This document shows, piece by piece, positions 15,201 through 23,853 of a stretch of DNA of 64,000 nucleotides. Position numbers and translations under genes: made by a program. Positions within the stretch are counted from its first letter, which is position 1. The number at the start of each line of letters is the position of its first letter. The notes beneath the pieces are model-generated. The model was not told the DNA's origin, searched no databases, and worked only from the letters and a program-made list of their open reading frames with translations. The DNA is from Sphingopyxis panaciterrulae (GTDB lineage: Bacteria; Pseudomonadota; Alphaproteobacteria; Sphingomonadales; Sphingomonadaceae), in contig NZ_JACIJH010000005.1 of NCBI RefSeq assembly GCF_014199295.1, positions 1 through 64,000 on the forward strand, read 5' to 3'.

Positions 15201-17492
15201 CTATGCCGAGCGGCTGTGCGGGTGGCCAAGGAGATTGGCGGTGAGTTCAGAGAATAGCTGCGGCTTTCCAAGGTGATACCCCTGGCCTACATCGCAGCCG
15301 AGCTGTGCGAGCAGCGCCATGGTCGGCGCGTCCTCGATCCCCTCTGCAACCGCGACGGCGCCGAGGCGGTGCGCGAGATCGATCGTCGATTTGACGACTT
15401 CGAAGTTGCGCTGCGAATCGCGCATGGTCATCACGAATCGCTTGTCGATCTTGATCTCGTCGGCCTCGACCTCGGTCAGATATTCGAGGTTCGACTGGCC
15501 GGTGCCATAGTCGTCGATCGACAGGCGGATGCCGGTGCGGCGCAATTGGGCGAGCGTCTGGCGCGCCTGGCGGCTGTTCTCGATCTGCGCGGTTTCGGTG
15601 ACCTCGATCGTCAGCATCTCGGGCGACAGGTGGTGCGCGGTCAGCATGACGCGGATCGTGCCGACGAGATCGCCGTGATCGAGCAGCGCCGCCGACAGGT
15701 TGACCGACATGTTGATTGCGAGGCCGCGGTCGCGCAATTGCGCCGCGGAGCGGATCGCCTGGTCCATGACGAACAGGGTCAGGCGATAGATGTCCTGGCT
15801 CTTTTCGGCCTGGACGATGAATTCGTCGGGCGGGATGGGGCCGCGCGTCGGGTGGGTCCAGCGCGCGAGTGCCTCGACCCCGACGACGCGGCGGGTCGCG
15901 ATCTCATACTGCGGCTGGAAGGCGACCCAGATGTCGCCGCCGGCGAGCGCGTCCTCGAGCTGCGAGTGGAAGCTCAATTGCCAGCCGGCGTCCTCTTTCT
16001 GGCGCGGCGTATATTTGGTCCACAGCGCGCGGGTGCGGATCGACTTTTCGGCGGCGACGAGCGCCGCGGCGAGGCGCTGCGCGTTCGAACCCTCGAACTC
16101 GTCGTTCACGCCGAAGGCGATGGCGACGTCGATCTTGAGCTCGCCAATGGTCAGCGGCGCGTTGAATAGCGCCGCGAGGCCGGCGAGATGCCCCTCGATC
16201 TGGCTGTGCTGATAATAGGGGACCAGCCAGGCGAAGCTGCCGTCGAGATCGTGGTGGAGCTGGGTGCCGTGACTGGCGAGCGCAAGGCGGCGCGCGACCT
16301 GATCGACGAGTTGCTGGCTGCCCTCGCCGGGCAGGAAGGCGGCGAGATCCTCGAAATTGACGATGCGCGCGGCGATGACGGTCGCGCTGCCGAACGGCGC
16401 CTGACCGCGCAGCGCCTCGAAATTGGGGAGGCCCGACACCGGATTTTCGCGCTGGGCCGAGGCACGGCGCCGCTTGCGCGAGACATTGGCGCTGATCGCG
16501 GCGATCAGGCACAGCGCGGCGCCGATCGACGAGGTGACGAGCATGGCGGCGAGCACGACCTTGGCGGCGATAAGCGCCACCGTGACCCCGAGCGCGATCG
16601 GCGTGAACCAGTGCTGGAGGCGGGTGGTCAAGGTCAGCAGCAGCACGGCGAGCGAAAGCGCGAGGGCGGGAGTCCAGCCGATATCGATCGGATCGCCGCG
16701 TTTCAGCGTCTCGGCGCCGATGACATGCAGGAAGACACCCGGAACCATGTCGTGCCCCGGAAGAAAGGCATTGTCCTGATAGGCGGAGGCCGTCGGGGCG
16801 AAAATGACGTCCTTGCCCGCCAGCTCCTTTCGGCCAACCCGACCGTCGATGACATCGGCCGCGCTGTACAGCTTGATCGTGTCGGTGTTGTAGAAGAAGT
16901 CGAGCCGGAAGCTTTCGGCCCTGGCGACCGGTTTGTTGGCAAGGACCGACGAGAAGCTCGGCATCAGCTTCCCCTCCGCGATGATGGCCCGCGGCAGGTT
17001 CCATGCCTGCCAATATTCGCTTTGCCAGGCGATGCTGGCGGGTTTGGCGTCGGGGCCGAACCTGGCGCTCGGAAAGAAGAAGCTCTCGCCGCGCTGGCCG
17101 GGGGCGACATGCGTCATGACCGCGAGGACGATCCGGTCCTTCATCCGCTTGACCGCGTCGGTCAATTTCGGGAAATCGCGATCGTTCACGCGTCGGCGAT
17201 AGTCGAAATCGAGGAAGAGCCGTTTGGCGCCGGCGTCGTTCACCGCGTCGACGACCTTGGCATGCAGGGTTGGGGTGAAGTCGGCGCCGGTGGCCATCAG
17301 CAGGCTGCGTTCGTCGAGCGCGACGACGACGATATCGCCCGAAACCGGCCGGTTTCCAAGGCGGCCGATCGCCGCTTCGACGAACATGTCGAGCGGTTCG
17401 GCGAGGGTCGAGAGGCCGACGACGACGCACAGCAGCACCGACAGCGCGAACGAGCGCCAACTGATGATCATCTTCTTGACTATGAGCGGCAC
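15201..17492 (-). CDS. CHASE2 sensor with degenerate GGDEF and intact EAL domain (c-di-GMP phosphodiesterase)
   Basis: The 763-residue protein has an N-terminal membrane helix, a periplasmic CHASE2 domain (about residues 35-270, with VVVALDERSL and FAPTASAYQDNAFLPG), three membrane helices (about 275-345), a GGDEF-like domain whose signature is lost (HHDLDGSFAWL), and an EAL domain (about 510-755). EAL catalytic motifs are complete: VGVEALARW, NMSVNLSA, IEVTET, IDDYGTG, IKIDKRF, VAEGIED. It should hydrolyse c-di-GMP in response to an outside signal. The start may be GTG 17492 (GGAG nearby) or ATG 17471. It is probably monocistronic. Confidence 0.93.
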   Translation of the reverse strand: MPLIVKKMIISWRSFALSVLLCVVVGLSTLAEPLDMFVEAAIGRLGNRPVSGDIVVVALDERSLLMATGADFTPTLHAKVVDAVNDAGAKRLFLDFDYRRRVNDRDFPKLTDAVKRMKDRIVLAVMTHVAPGQRGESFFFPSARFGPDAKPASIAWQSEYWQAWNLPRAIIAEGKLMPSFSSVLANKPVARAESFRLDFFYNTDTIKLYSAADVIDGRVGRKELAGKDVIFAPTASAYQDNAFLPGHDMVPGVFLHVIGAETLKRGDPIDIGWTPALALSLAVLLLTLTTRLQHWFTPIALGVTVALIAAKVVLAAMLVTSSIGAALCLIAAISANVSRKRRRASAQRENPVSGLPNFEALRGQAPFGSATVIAARIVNFEDLAAFLPGEGSQQLVDQVARRLALASHGTQLHHDLDGSFAWLVPYYQHSQIEGHLAGLAALFNAPLTIGELKIDVAIAFGVNDEFEGSNAQRLAAALVAAEKSIRTRALWTKYTPRQKEDAGWQLSFHSQLEDALAGGDIWVAFQPQYEIATRRVVGVEALARWTHPTRGPIPPDEFIVQAEKSQDIYRLTLFVMDQAIRSAAQLRDRGLAINMSVNLSAALLDHGDLVGTIRVMLTAHHLSPEMLTIEVTETAQIENSRQARQTLAQLRRTGIRLSIDDYGTGQSNLEYLTEVEADEIKIDKRFVMTMRDSQRNFEVVKSTIDLAHRLGAVAVAEGIEDAPTMALLAQLGCDVGQGYHLGKPQLFSELTANLLGHPHSRSA

Positions 17493-17556
17493 CCGCGCAT
17501 CTCCGGTCCTTGCCGGACGGGACTAGCCGCCGATGGTTATCATCGCGTTAATCATG

Positions 17557-17606
17557 GCCCGAAACCGCCCCTCGCGCCGCCGTCGGCGCGAGGGGCGGTT
17601 TCGGGC
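17557..17606. other. Perfect 23-bp hairpin after the acyl-CoA dehydrogenase gene
   Basis: The arm at 17557-17579 and its exact complement at 17584-17606 are separated by four bases and begin 5 bases after the stop codon at 17612. No T-tract follows on the minus strand. It may act as a rho-independent-like terminator or an RNA-stabilising end. Confidence 0.8.
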
Positions 17607-17611
17607 GCGAT

Positions 17612-19348
17612 TCAGGCGAGGGCGGGCAGCGCCGCGTCGCCGGCGAGCGCCGCGGGGGCGAGACCCGCGGCGGCGGGGACGATCTGTTGCAGATAGAAGC
17701 GCGTCGAGGCGACCTTTGCCTCGAGGAAAGCGGTGTCGCCGGTCCCATCCTCAAGCGCCGCCTTTGCCGCGATATGCTGGAGCGCCATCAGCCAGCCGCA
17801 GGTCGCCGTCGCGAGCATGGTCAGATAGGGAGAGCTGCCCGCCAGCCGGTCGGGCACGGGGGCGTTCGCCATCCAGTCGGTGACCGCGCGGCAGGTCTCG
17901 GCGAGCTGCGCCAGTTCGGGAAACTCCTCGCCCGCGCCATGCGCGATGTCGTCGATCAGGCCGCGGATCAGGTCGCCGCCCGCCATGCCGAGCTTGCGCC
18001 CGACGAGGTCGGCGGCCTGGATGCCGTTGGTGCCTTCGTAGATCGGCGCGATGCGCGCGTCGCGATAATGCTGCGCTGCGCCGGTTTCCTCTATGAAGCC
18101 CATGCCGCCATGGACCTGGATGCCGAGGCTCGCGACCTCGCAGCCGATGTCGGTCGCATGCGCCTTGGCCAGCGGGATCAGGATTTCGGCGCGCATCGCC
18201 GCGGCCTCGTCGCCCAGCTTGCCGAAATCGGTCTGCGCCGCAGCATAATAGACGAGCGCGCGCGCCGCCTCCGTCTGCGCGCGCATCCGCCACAGCATGC
18301 GGCGCACGTCGGGGTGCCGGTCGATGGGGACAGGCGTGCGGTCGGGCGATCCGGCGAGCGAGGATTGGATGCGCTCGGCGGCGAAGCGGGTCGCCTGCTG
18401 GGTCGCGCGCTCGCCGATCTGGATGCCCTGGCAGCCGATCATCAGCCGCGCGTTGTTCATCATCACGAACATCGCGCGCATCCCGCCCATTTCCTCGCCG
18501 ACGATCTCGCCGAGGCAATCCTCGTCCTCGCCATAGATCATCACCGCGGTCGGCGAGGCGTGGATGCCGAGCTTGTGCTCGATCGAGGCGCAGCGCACGC
18601 CGTTGGAAATCGTCGGCCGCCCCTGTGCGTCGAGGCGGTATTTGGGGACGAGGAAGAGCGAGATGCCGCGGGTCCCCTCGGGCGCGCCCGGCGTGCGCGC
18701 GAGAACGAGGTGAACGATATTGTCGGTCAGGTCATGCTCGCCGAAGGTGATGAAGATCTTTTGACCGCGGATTTTATAGAGGCCGGCGTTCGGGCCTTCG
18801 GTGATCTTTTCGGCGGTCGAGCGCAGCGCGCCGACGTCGCTGCCCGCGGCAGGCTCGGTCAGGTTCATCGTGCCGTTCCACTCGCCGGTGACCAGCTTGG
18901 GCAGCCAGGTCTGGCGCTGTTCCTCGGTGCCATAGGCCATCAGCGCGTGGATCGCGCCGGGGGTGAGGATGCTGCACAGCGAAAAGCCCATGTTCGCGCT
19001 GCCGAGCGCCTCGATCACCACGGCCGCGAGGGTGAAGGGCAGATCCTGCCCGCCATAGGCGCCGGGGCCGTCGATGCTGCCCCAGCCCGCCTCGACGAAC
19101 TGCCGGTACGCGTCCTTGAAGCCTGGGGGCATGGTGACCTTGCCGTCCTGCCATTTGGGGTTTTGCGTGTCGCCGACGCGGTTGAGCGGCGCGTAGACCT
19201 CGGCGGCGAAGTCGCCGATTCCCGTGACGATCGCCTCGACCATATCGGGGGTCGCGGCGGCGAAGCGGTCGTGCGCCGCCATCGCATCGATGCGCGCGAT
19301 ATGGTTGAGGACGAAAAGCTGTTCGGTGGTGGGGGCCGTGTAGGTCAT
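17612..19348 (-). CDS. Acyl-CoA dehydrogenase (long form, DmdC-like)
   Basis: A 578-residue FAD enzyme of the long acyl-CoA dehydrogenase type with an extra C-terminal domain, like DmdC and related fatty-acid or methylmercaptopropionyl-CoA dehydrogenases. It starts MTYTAPTTEQLFVLNHI, a characteristic N-terminus. Other landmarks are NLTEPAAGSDVGALRSTA (substrate/FAD loop), KIFITFGEHD, MIGCQGIQIGERATQQA, and YEGTNGIQAADLVGRK, which carries the catalytic glutamate. The start at 19348 was preferred to upstream frames because of this family N-terminus. It would oxidise an acyl-CoA to the 2-enoyl-CoA. The chain length cannot be read from sequence. Confidence 0.9.
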   Translation of the reverse strand: MTYTAPTTEQLFVLNHIARIDAMAAHDRFAAATPDMVEAIVTGIGDFAAEVYAPLNRVGDTQNPKWQDGKVTMPPGFKDAYRQFVEAGWGSIDGPGAYGGQDLPFTLAAVVIEALGSANMGFSLCSILTPGAIHALMAYGTEEQRQTWLPKLVTGEWNGTMNLTEPAAGSDVGALRSTAEKITEGPNAGLYKIRGQKIFITFGEHDLTDNIVHLVLARTPGAPEGTRGISLFLVPKYRLDAQGRPTISNGVRCASIEHKLGIHASPTAVMIYGEDEDCLGEIVGEEMGGMRAMFVMMNNARLMIGCQGIQIGERATQQATRFAAERIQSSLAGSPDRTPVPIDRHPDVRRMLWRMRAQTEAARALVYYAAAQTDFGKLGDEAAAMRAEILIPLAKAHATDIGCEVASLGIQVHGGMGFIEETGAAQHYRDARIAPIYEGTNGIQAADLVGRKLGMAGGDLIRGLIDDIAHGAGEEFPELAQLAETCRAVTDWMANAPVPDRLAGSSPYLTMLATATCGWLMALQHIAAKAALEDGTGDTAFLEAKVASTRFYLQQIVPAAAGLAPAALAGDAALPALA

Positions 19349-19401
19349 AGGGGTTCCCGCTTTTGGGGGTGATTCCGTTGCGCCCGGCGCTATAGCGCGG
19401 C

Positions 19402-20358
19402 ATGGCCGAGCGTCCAATCGAGAGTGTGGCAACCGAGATCGCCCCCTATGGCGCCGACGCGATCGCGCGCGCCGCGCGGCTGATCGGCGCGGGGCAGCCG
19501 GTCGCGGTGCCGACCGAGACCGTCTATGGCCTCGCCGCCGATGCGCGCAACGCCGAAGCCGTCGCGCGCATCTATGCCGCGAAGGGGCGGCCCGATTTCA
19601 ATCCGCTGATCGTGCATGTGCCCGATCTGGAGGCGGCCGAGCGGCTCGGCGCGTTCGGAGCGGCCGAGCGGGCGCTGGCCGAGGCTTTCTGGCCGGGGCC
19701 GTTGACGCTCGTCGTGCCGCGCTCGGCCGATTGCCCGGTGGCGCGGATCGCGACCGCGGGGCTGGACACAATCGCGCTGCGGGTGCCGGGGCATCGCGCG
19801 ATGCAGGCGCTGCTCGCCGCGACGGGCGCGCCGCTCGCGGCGCCGAGCGCGAACGCGAGCGGACGGGTGAGCCCGACGAAGGCCGATCATGTGCTGGCGA
19901 GCCTGGGCGGGCGGATCGCGCTGGTGATCGACGACGGCGCGACAACGGCGGGGGTCGAATCGACGATTGCGCGGGTGAAGGACGACGCGGTGCAGGTGCT
20001 GCGGCCCGGGCCGGTGACCGCGGCGATGCTGGGCGCGGCGAGCGGACTGCCGGTGACGGGGCGCGAGGGAGCGGAGGTGGTGGCGCCGGGGATGCTGGCG
20101 AGCCATTATGCGCCGGGCAAGCCGGTGCGGCTGGGGGCGGCGGACTTTGCCGATGATGAGTATGGGATCGGCTTCGGCGGGCTGGCGGGCGACTATGATC
20201 TGAGCGCGGCGGGCGATCTGACCGAGGCGGCGGCGCATCTGTTCGACGCGCTCCACGCGGGGGGGGCGAGCGCGAAGCCGCGGATCGCGGTCGCGGCGAT
20301 CCCCGACGAAGGGCTGGGGGCGGCGATCAACGACCGGCTTGCGCGGGCGGCGGTGTGA
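19402..20358 (+). CDS. sua5: L-threonylcarbamoyladenylate synthase (YrdC/Sua5)
   Basis: This enzyme makes threonylcarbamoyl-AMP from threonine, bicarbonate and ATP, the first step of the t6A37 tRNA modification. The 318-residue form has the YrdC domain first (GQPVAVPTETVYGLAADA, KGRPDFNPLIVHV, FWPGPLTLV, LAAPSANASGRVSPT) and the C-terminal Sua5 domain (GMLASHYAPGKPV). It is divergent from the acyl-CoA dehydrogenase with about 53 bases between them. The ribosome-binding site is weak. Confidence 0.95.
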   Translation: MAERPIESVATEIAPYGADAIARAARLIGAGQPVAVPTETVYGLAADARNAEAVARIYAAKGRPDFNPLIVHVPDLEAAERLGAFGAAERALAEAFWPGPLTLVVPRSADCPVARIATAGLDTIALRVPGHRAMQALLAATGAPLAAPSANASGRVSPTKADHVLASLGGRIALVIDDGATTAGVESTIARVKDDAVQVLRPGPVTAAMLGAASGLPVTGREGAEVVAPGMLASHYAPGKPVRLGAADFADDEYGIGFGGLAGDYDLSAAGDLTEAAAHLFDALHAGGASAKPRIAVAAIPDEGLGAAINDRLARAAV

Positions 20359-20360
20359 TC

Positions 20361-20460
20361 TCCTCCCCTCCCATTTATGGGAGGGGTCGGGGGAGGGGCG
20401 GTTGCGAAGCGGACCGACGAAACAGGCCCTCCCCTAACCCCTCCCGCAAGCGGGAGGGGG
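20361..20460. repeat. Family D repeat between convergent genes
   Basis: CCCCTCCCATTTATGGGAGGGG and CCCCTCCCGCAAGCGGGAGGGG-type hairpins flank about 40 bases. It fills the whole space between sua5 and the DMT transporter and could serve both as terminator. Confidence 0.9.
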
Positions 20461-20461
20461 A

Positions 20462-21364
20462 TTACGCCGCCGCCGGTTCGATCGGGTCGCCGCGCGGGGT
20501 CTTGCGCGCGACGATCAGGCAGGCGACGACGATCAGCAGTGCGCCGGCGAGCGTCGGTAGCGTCACCGGCTCGGCGTAGAAATACCAGCCGAACAGCATC
20601 GCCCAGAGGAAGCCGGTATATTCGGTCGTCGCCAGAATCTGGGCCTCGGCGCGGGCATAAGCCCAGCTCAACAAAAGGAGCGATAGCGTCGCGAGCAGCG
20701 CGGCGCCGGCGATCGGCGCGGCGTGGGCGGTGCCGGGAAGCACCGCGAACCAGGGCGCGGCGAGCGCGAGGAACAGCGCGACGAACAGATTCTGATAGAA
20801 GGCGATCTCCATCGGTCCCGCCATCTTCGCCTGCCGCCGCGCGAGGATGAGGTTGTAGGCATAGCAGATCGCCGAGAGGAACACCGCGCCGACCGCGAGC
20901 AGCGCCTCCGGGTCGCGCTCGCCGCCGCCGAGCTTGCCCGCGACGATGACGAGCACCCCGCCGAAGCCGAGCAGCGAGGCGGCGATCGAGCGCCGCCCGA
21001 TCCGCTCGCCGAGGAAGATGGCGGCCATGTAGAGCGCGAGCAATGGCGCGACGAAGGCGAGCGCGATCGCCTCTGCCATCGGCAGCCGCGCGAGCGCCCA
21101 GAAGAAGCCGAGCGCCATCATCGCGACGAACAGCGAGCGCAGCGCATGGATGCGCATCGTGGCGGCATCGGGCCGCGCCGGCCGTGCGGCGAAATAGACG
21201 AGGCCGCTGAGCAGCGCCCCCGCGACATTGCGCCAGAACACCGCATTATAGGCGCCGATCCCGATCGACAGCCCCTTCATCAGCACGTCCATCGACGAAT
21301 AGGTCGCGATCCCCGCGCAGGCGACGAGAAAGGGGATGAGCGGCGAGGGCGAATCGGGGCGCAT
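20462..21364 (-). CDS. DMT-family transporter (EamA)
   Basis: A 300-residue inner-membrane protein with ten predicted helices in two EamA repeats. Recognisable parts are MDVLMKGLSIGIGAYNAVFWRN near the start, ARLPMAEAIALAFVAPLLALYMA closing repeat one, and EYTGFLWAMLFGWYFYAEP in repeat two. Such proteins export metabolites or drugs; the substrate is unknown. The start at 21364 begins just before the first helix, and longer upstream frames are not membrane-like. It is convergent with sua5. Confidence 0.88.
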   Translation of the reverse strand: MRPDSPSPLIPFLVACAGIATYSSMDVLMKGLSIGIGAYNAVFWRNVAGALLSGLVYFAARPARPDAATMRIHALRSLFVAMMALGFFWALARLPMAEAIALAFVAPLLALYMAAIFLGERIGRRSIAASLLGFGGVLVIVAGKLGGGERDPEALLAVGAVFLSAICYAYNLILARRQAKMAGPMEIAFYQNLFVALFLALAAPWFAVLPGTAHAAPIAGAALLATLSLLLLSWAYARAEAQILATTEYTGFLWAMLFGWYFYAEPVTLPTLAGALLIVVACLIVARKTPRGDPIEPAAA

Positions 21365-21441
21365 GGGAGGGGCTGTAGCCGAGAATGGCGGGGCTGGCAG
21401 CGCCGGCTTGCGGTGCGGTGAAAGCATGATAGCGTGGGACC

Positions 21442-22491
21442 ATGAGGATGCGGGGATTGGGGCTGGCGTTGCTCGTCGGCGCGATGCTGCCGGGAGCGAG
21501 CCGGGCACAGTCGACGCCGGTGCCGGGCGCGCTGAAACCCTATGTGAAGGATGGGACGTTCGATTCGGGCGATTTCGGCTGGATGGCCGGGCGCTTCGCA
21601 ACGGAGGGGACCGCGGCGCGGGCGGCGTGGGAGTCGGTGGAAGCCTACAAGGACGCCTGCATCGCGGCGGCAACGGGGCAGGCCAAGGCGGAGCTGGCGG
21701 CGATAGGCGCCGAATCGGCGAATTTGCCGCCGCGATCCTATGGCGATGAGATGTGCCGCGCGATCACCGCCGCGATGGTGATCGACGCCGCTTCGGAAGC
21801 CGAACGCGCCGCGCTTCCCGCGCGGCTCGCGGAGGCGCGCCGGCTGTGGGATTTCGCGCTGGCGGGCGGACGCATGGGGATAGGCGCCGTCACATCCGCA
21901 GTGGGGCCGCCCGAGTCCGAGGATGCGCAGATGCTGATCGGTGCAACTTTCCGCGAACAACTCGGGCGCCACATGCTGTCATGGGGCGTCGACGAGAGCG
22001 ATCCGCCGTTGCCGGCACGGCTGAAGCCGCTGTTCGACTATCTGGGCTGGACGATGGTCGCGGGCGAGGACCGCAAGAACAGGGAGAAGCTGCGCGGCTA
22101 TATGGCCGAAAAGGGCTGGCCGACGATCTCCGCTGTCGGGGAGAAGGCGTCGCATGCCGCGTGGCTGCTCGCGCAGCATGCCGACGATGATCCCGCGTTG
22201 CAGGTGCGCGCGCTGCGGCTGATGGAGCCGCTGGCCAAGGCCGGCGAGGCGAGCAAGTCGAATTATGCCTATCTCTATGACCGCGTCATGCTGAAGCTGG
22301 CGGGGAAGCAGCGCTATGCGACGCAGTTCGGCGGCTGCGAGACCGGGCAGGCGATCCGGCCGCTCAGGCCGATGGAGGACGACGATCCGGCGCATATCGA
22401 CGCGGCGCGCGCCGACATGGGGCTGGAACCGCTCGCCGACTATCGCAGGTCGATGGACGAGGCCTTCGGGGCGTGCGGCACCGCCGAATAG
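21442..22491 (+). CDS. Exported DUF6624-like protein
   Basis: A 349-residue protein with a signal peptide (MRMRGLGLALLVGAMLPGASRA). The C-terminal third matches the DUF6624 pattern: EKGWPTISAVGEKASHAAW, a run with LLAQHADDDPALQ, NYAYLYDRV, QRYATQFG, and a final DDDPAHIDAARADMGL. The function of that family is not known. The N-terminal region is helical and contains Cys residues. It is divergent from the transporter and only 1 base short of the convergent SDR gene. Confidence 0.75.
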   Translation: MRMRGLGLALLVGAMLPGASRAQSTPVPGALKPYVKDGTFDSGDFGWMAGRFATEGTAARAAWESVEAYKDACIAAATGQAKAELAAIGAESANLPPRSYGDEMCRAITAAMVIDAASEAERAALPARLAEARRLWDFALAGGRMGIGAVTSAVGPPESEDAQMLIGATFREQLGRHMLSWGVDESDPPLPARLKPLFDYLGWTMVAGEDRKNREKLRGYMAEKGWPTISAVGEKASHAAWLLAQHADDDPALQVRALRLMEPLAKAGEASKSNYAYLYDRVMLKLAGKQRYATQFGGCETGQAIRPLRPMEDDDPAHIDAARADMGLEPLADYRRSMDEAFGACGTAE

Positions 22492-22492
22492 A

Positions 22493-23272
22493 TCACCGGA
22501 AGCTCGCCATGCCGGCGCCGTCGATGTTGAGTTTCTGGCCCGAGCAATAGGGGTTGGCGTCCGACACGAACCACAGCACCGCCGCGGCGACATCGTCGGG
22601 GGTGGGGACGCGACCGAAGGGGAAGTGGGCGTCGAGGTGGTGGATGTCGTCCTGCCCCGTCACCGCGCGGGCGAGGCGTTCGCCCATGTCGCTGACGGTC
22701 AGCGAGGGGGCGACGATGTTGACGCGGACGCCGTTCTTGACCTCCTCCTTGGCGAGGGTGAGCGCGAGGGCTTCGCCTGCCGCCTTCGCCATGGTGTAGG
22801 GCGCGCCGTTCGCGGCGTGGTTCAGCGTCGCGACGCTGGAGATGATGACGATGTCGCTGCGGTCGTGCCGGCGGAGCTGGGGCAGGCAGAGGCGCGACAG
22901 GCGGTGCGCGCCGACCGCGTGGATCGCGAGCAATTTCTCGACCTCGGCGGCGTCGGTGTCGGCGACCGGCTTGCCGCGGCTCGCGACGCCGGCGTTGTTG
23001 ACGAGGATCGATACGGGGGCGAGGTCGGCCTCGATGGCGGCGACCATCGCGGCGCTCGCTTCCTCGTCGGCGACCGACGCCTGGTACGCCTTCGCCTTGC
23101 GGCCGAGCGCCTGGATCGCGGCGACGGTCTCGGCCGCCGCGGCTTCGTCGCGGGTGTAGTTGACCGCGATATCGGCCCCCGCGCCGGCCAGCGCCAGCGC
23201 GATGCCGCGGCCGATGCCGCGCGAGGCGCCGGTGACGAGCGCGGTGCGGCCGGCGAGGCGTATGTCGGTCAT
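22493..23272 (-). CDS. SDR-family oxidoreductase (3-ketoacyl-ACP reductase-like)
   Basis: The 259-residue classical short-chain dehydrogenase has the cofactor motif TGASRGIGRGIALAL at the N-terminus, NNAGVA near residue 90, the active-site serine in IISSVATLN, and YTMAKAAGEAL with the catalytic Tyr and Lys. NADP preference is suggested by the basic residue after the glycine motif. It ends RKAKAYQ-type regions typical of FabG relatives. It lies immediately downstream of the thioredoxin-like gene (1-base gap), so the two form one transcript. The substrate is unknown. Confidence 0.9.
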   Translation of the reverse strand: MTDIRLAGRTALVTGASRGIGRGIALALAGAGADIAVNYTRDEAAAAETVAAIQALGRKAKAYQASVADEEASAAMVAAIEADLAPVSILVNNAGVASRGKPVADTDAAEVEKLLAIHAVGAHRLSRLCLPQLRRHDRSDIVIISSVATLNHAANGAPYTMAKAAGEALALTLAKEEVKNGVRVNIVAPSLTVSDMGERLARAVTGQDDIHHLDAHFPFGRVPTPDDVAAAVLWFVSDANPYCSGQKLNIDGAGMASFR

Positions 23273-23273
23273 C

Positions 23274-23783
23274 CTATTCTCCCTGTTCCATCAGTTCATC
23301 GTAGATTTCGTCGGCGCTGCGGCTGGCGGCGTTGCGCCACTTCGGTGCCGCCTTGCGGTTGAGGACGCGGCCGTCCGCATCGAGGATCGCGATCGTCGGG
23401 GTGCCCTTGATCTTGAAACGAAAGCGTTTCGGTACCTCGGGATGGCGAACGAAATCGACGTGCGGCATGCCGATGTCGGCATAGATGAGCATGTAGCGGT
23501 CGCGGACGGCGGCGAAGCGGTCGGTGGCGATCAGGTTCGCGAACCAGGCGCTGTCGTGGCATGTATTGGTGCCCATCACGAGCAGGACGCGCTTGCCCGA
23601 AGCCTTCGCCGCGGCGAGCGCGGCGTCGATGTCCGCCATCGGGTCGGCGTCGGGATCGAAAACGTCGGTCTTGTAAGGGTCGGCGACGCCGGGAATGGCC
23701 TTTTCGGGGCTGGTTTCGGTGGCGGGTGCGGGCGGGACGGCGAGGAGCGTGGCGGCGAGCGCGAAGGCGAGGCGGCGGGTCAT
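23274..23783 (-). CDS. Exported thioredoxin-fold protein with a single active-site cysteine
   Basis: A 169-residue protein with a signal peptide (MTRRLAFALAATLLAVPPAPA) and a thioredoxin-like domain. The region GKRVLLVMGTNTCHDSAWF holds the usual active-site position, but reads C75-H-D-S, so the second cysteine is missing. The cis-proline loop is KGTPTIAILDADGRVL. It should act in the periplasm, but it cannot run a normal CxxC dithiol cycle; a chaperone, isomerase or glutathionylation role is possible. Its stop lies next to the SDR start. Confidence 0.85.
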   Translation of the reverse strand: MTRRLAFALAATLLAVPPAPATETSPEKAIPGVADPYKTDVFDPDADPMADIDAALAAAKASGKRVLLVMGTNTCHDSAWFANLIATDRFAAVRDRYMLIYADIGMPHVDFVRHPEVPKRFRFKIKGTPTIAILDADGRVLNRKAAPKWRNAASRSADEIYDELMEQGE

Positions 23784-23853
23784 CGCGCGACGATAGCAGT
23801 GCGCGCAAAGAATCGGAATGACGTTTCCGTTAACGTAAGGTAGCGTTGGGCCT

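Noticed and set aside
14951..15244. Plus-strand open frame with GGGAGG before ATG
   Set aside because: It reads through the strong terminator and into the antisense of the EAL gene, and its product is low-complexity and basic. Best seen as a chance frame.
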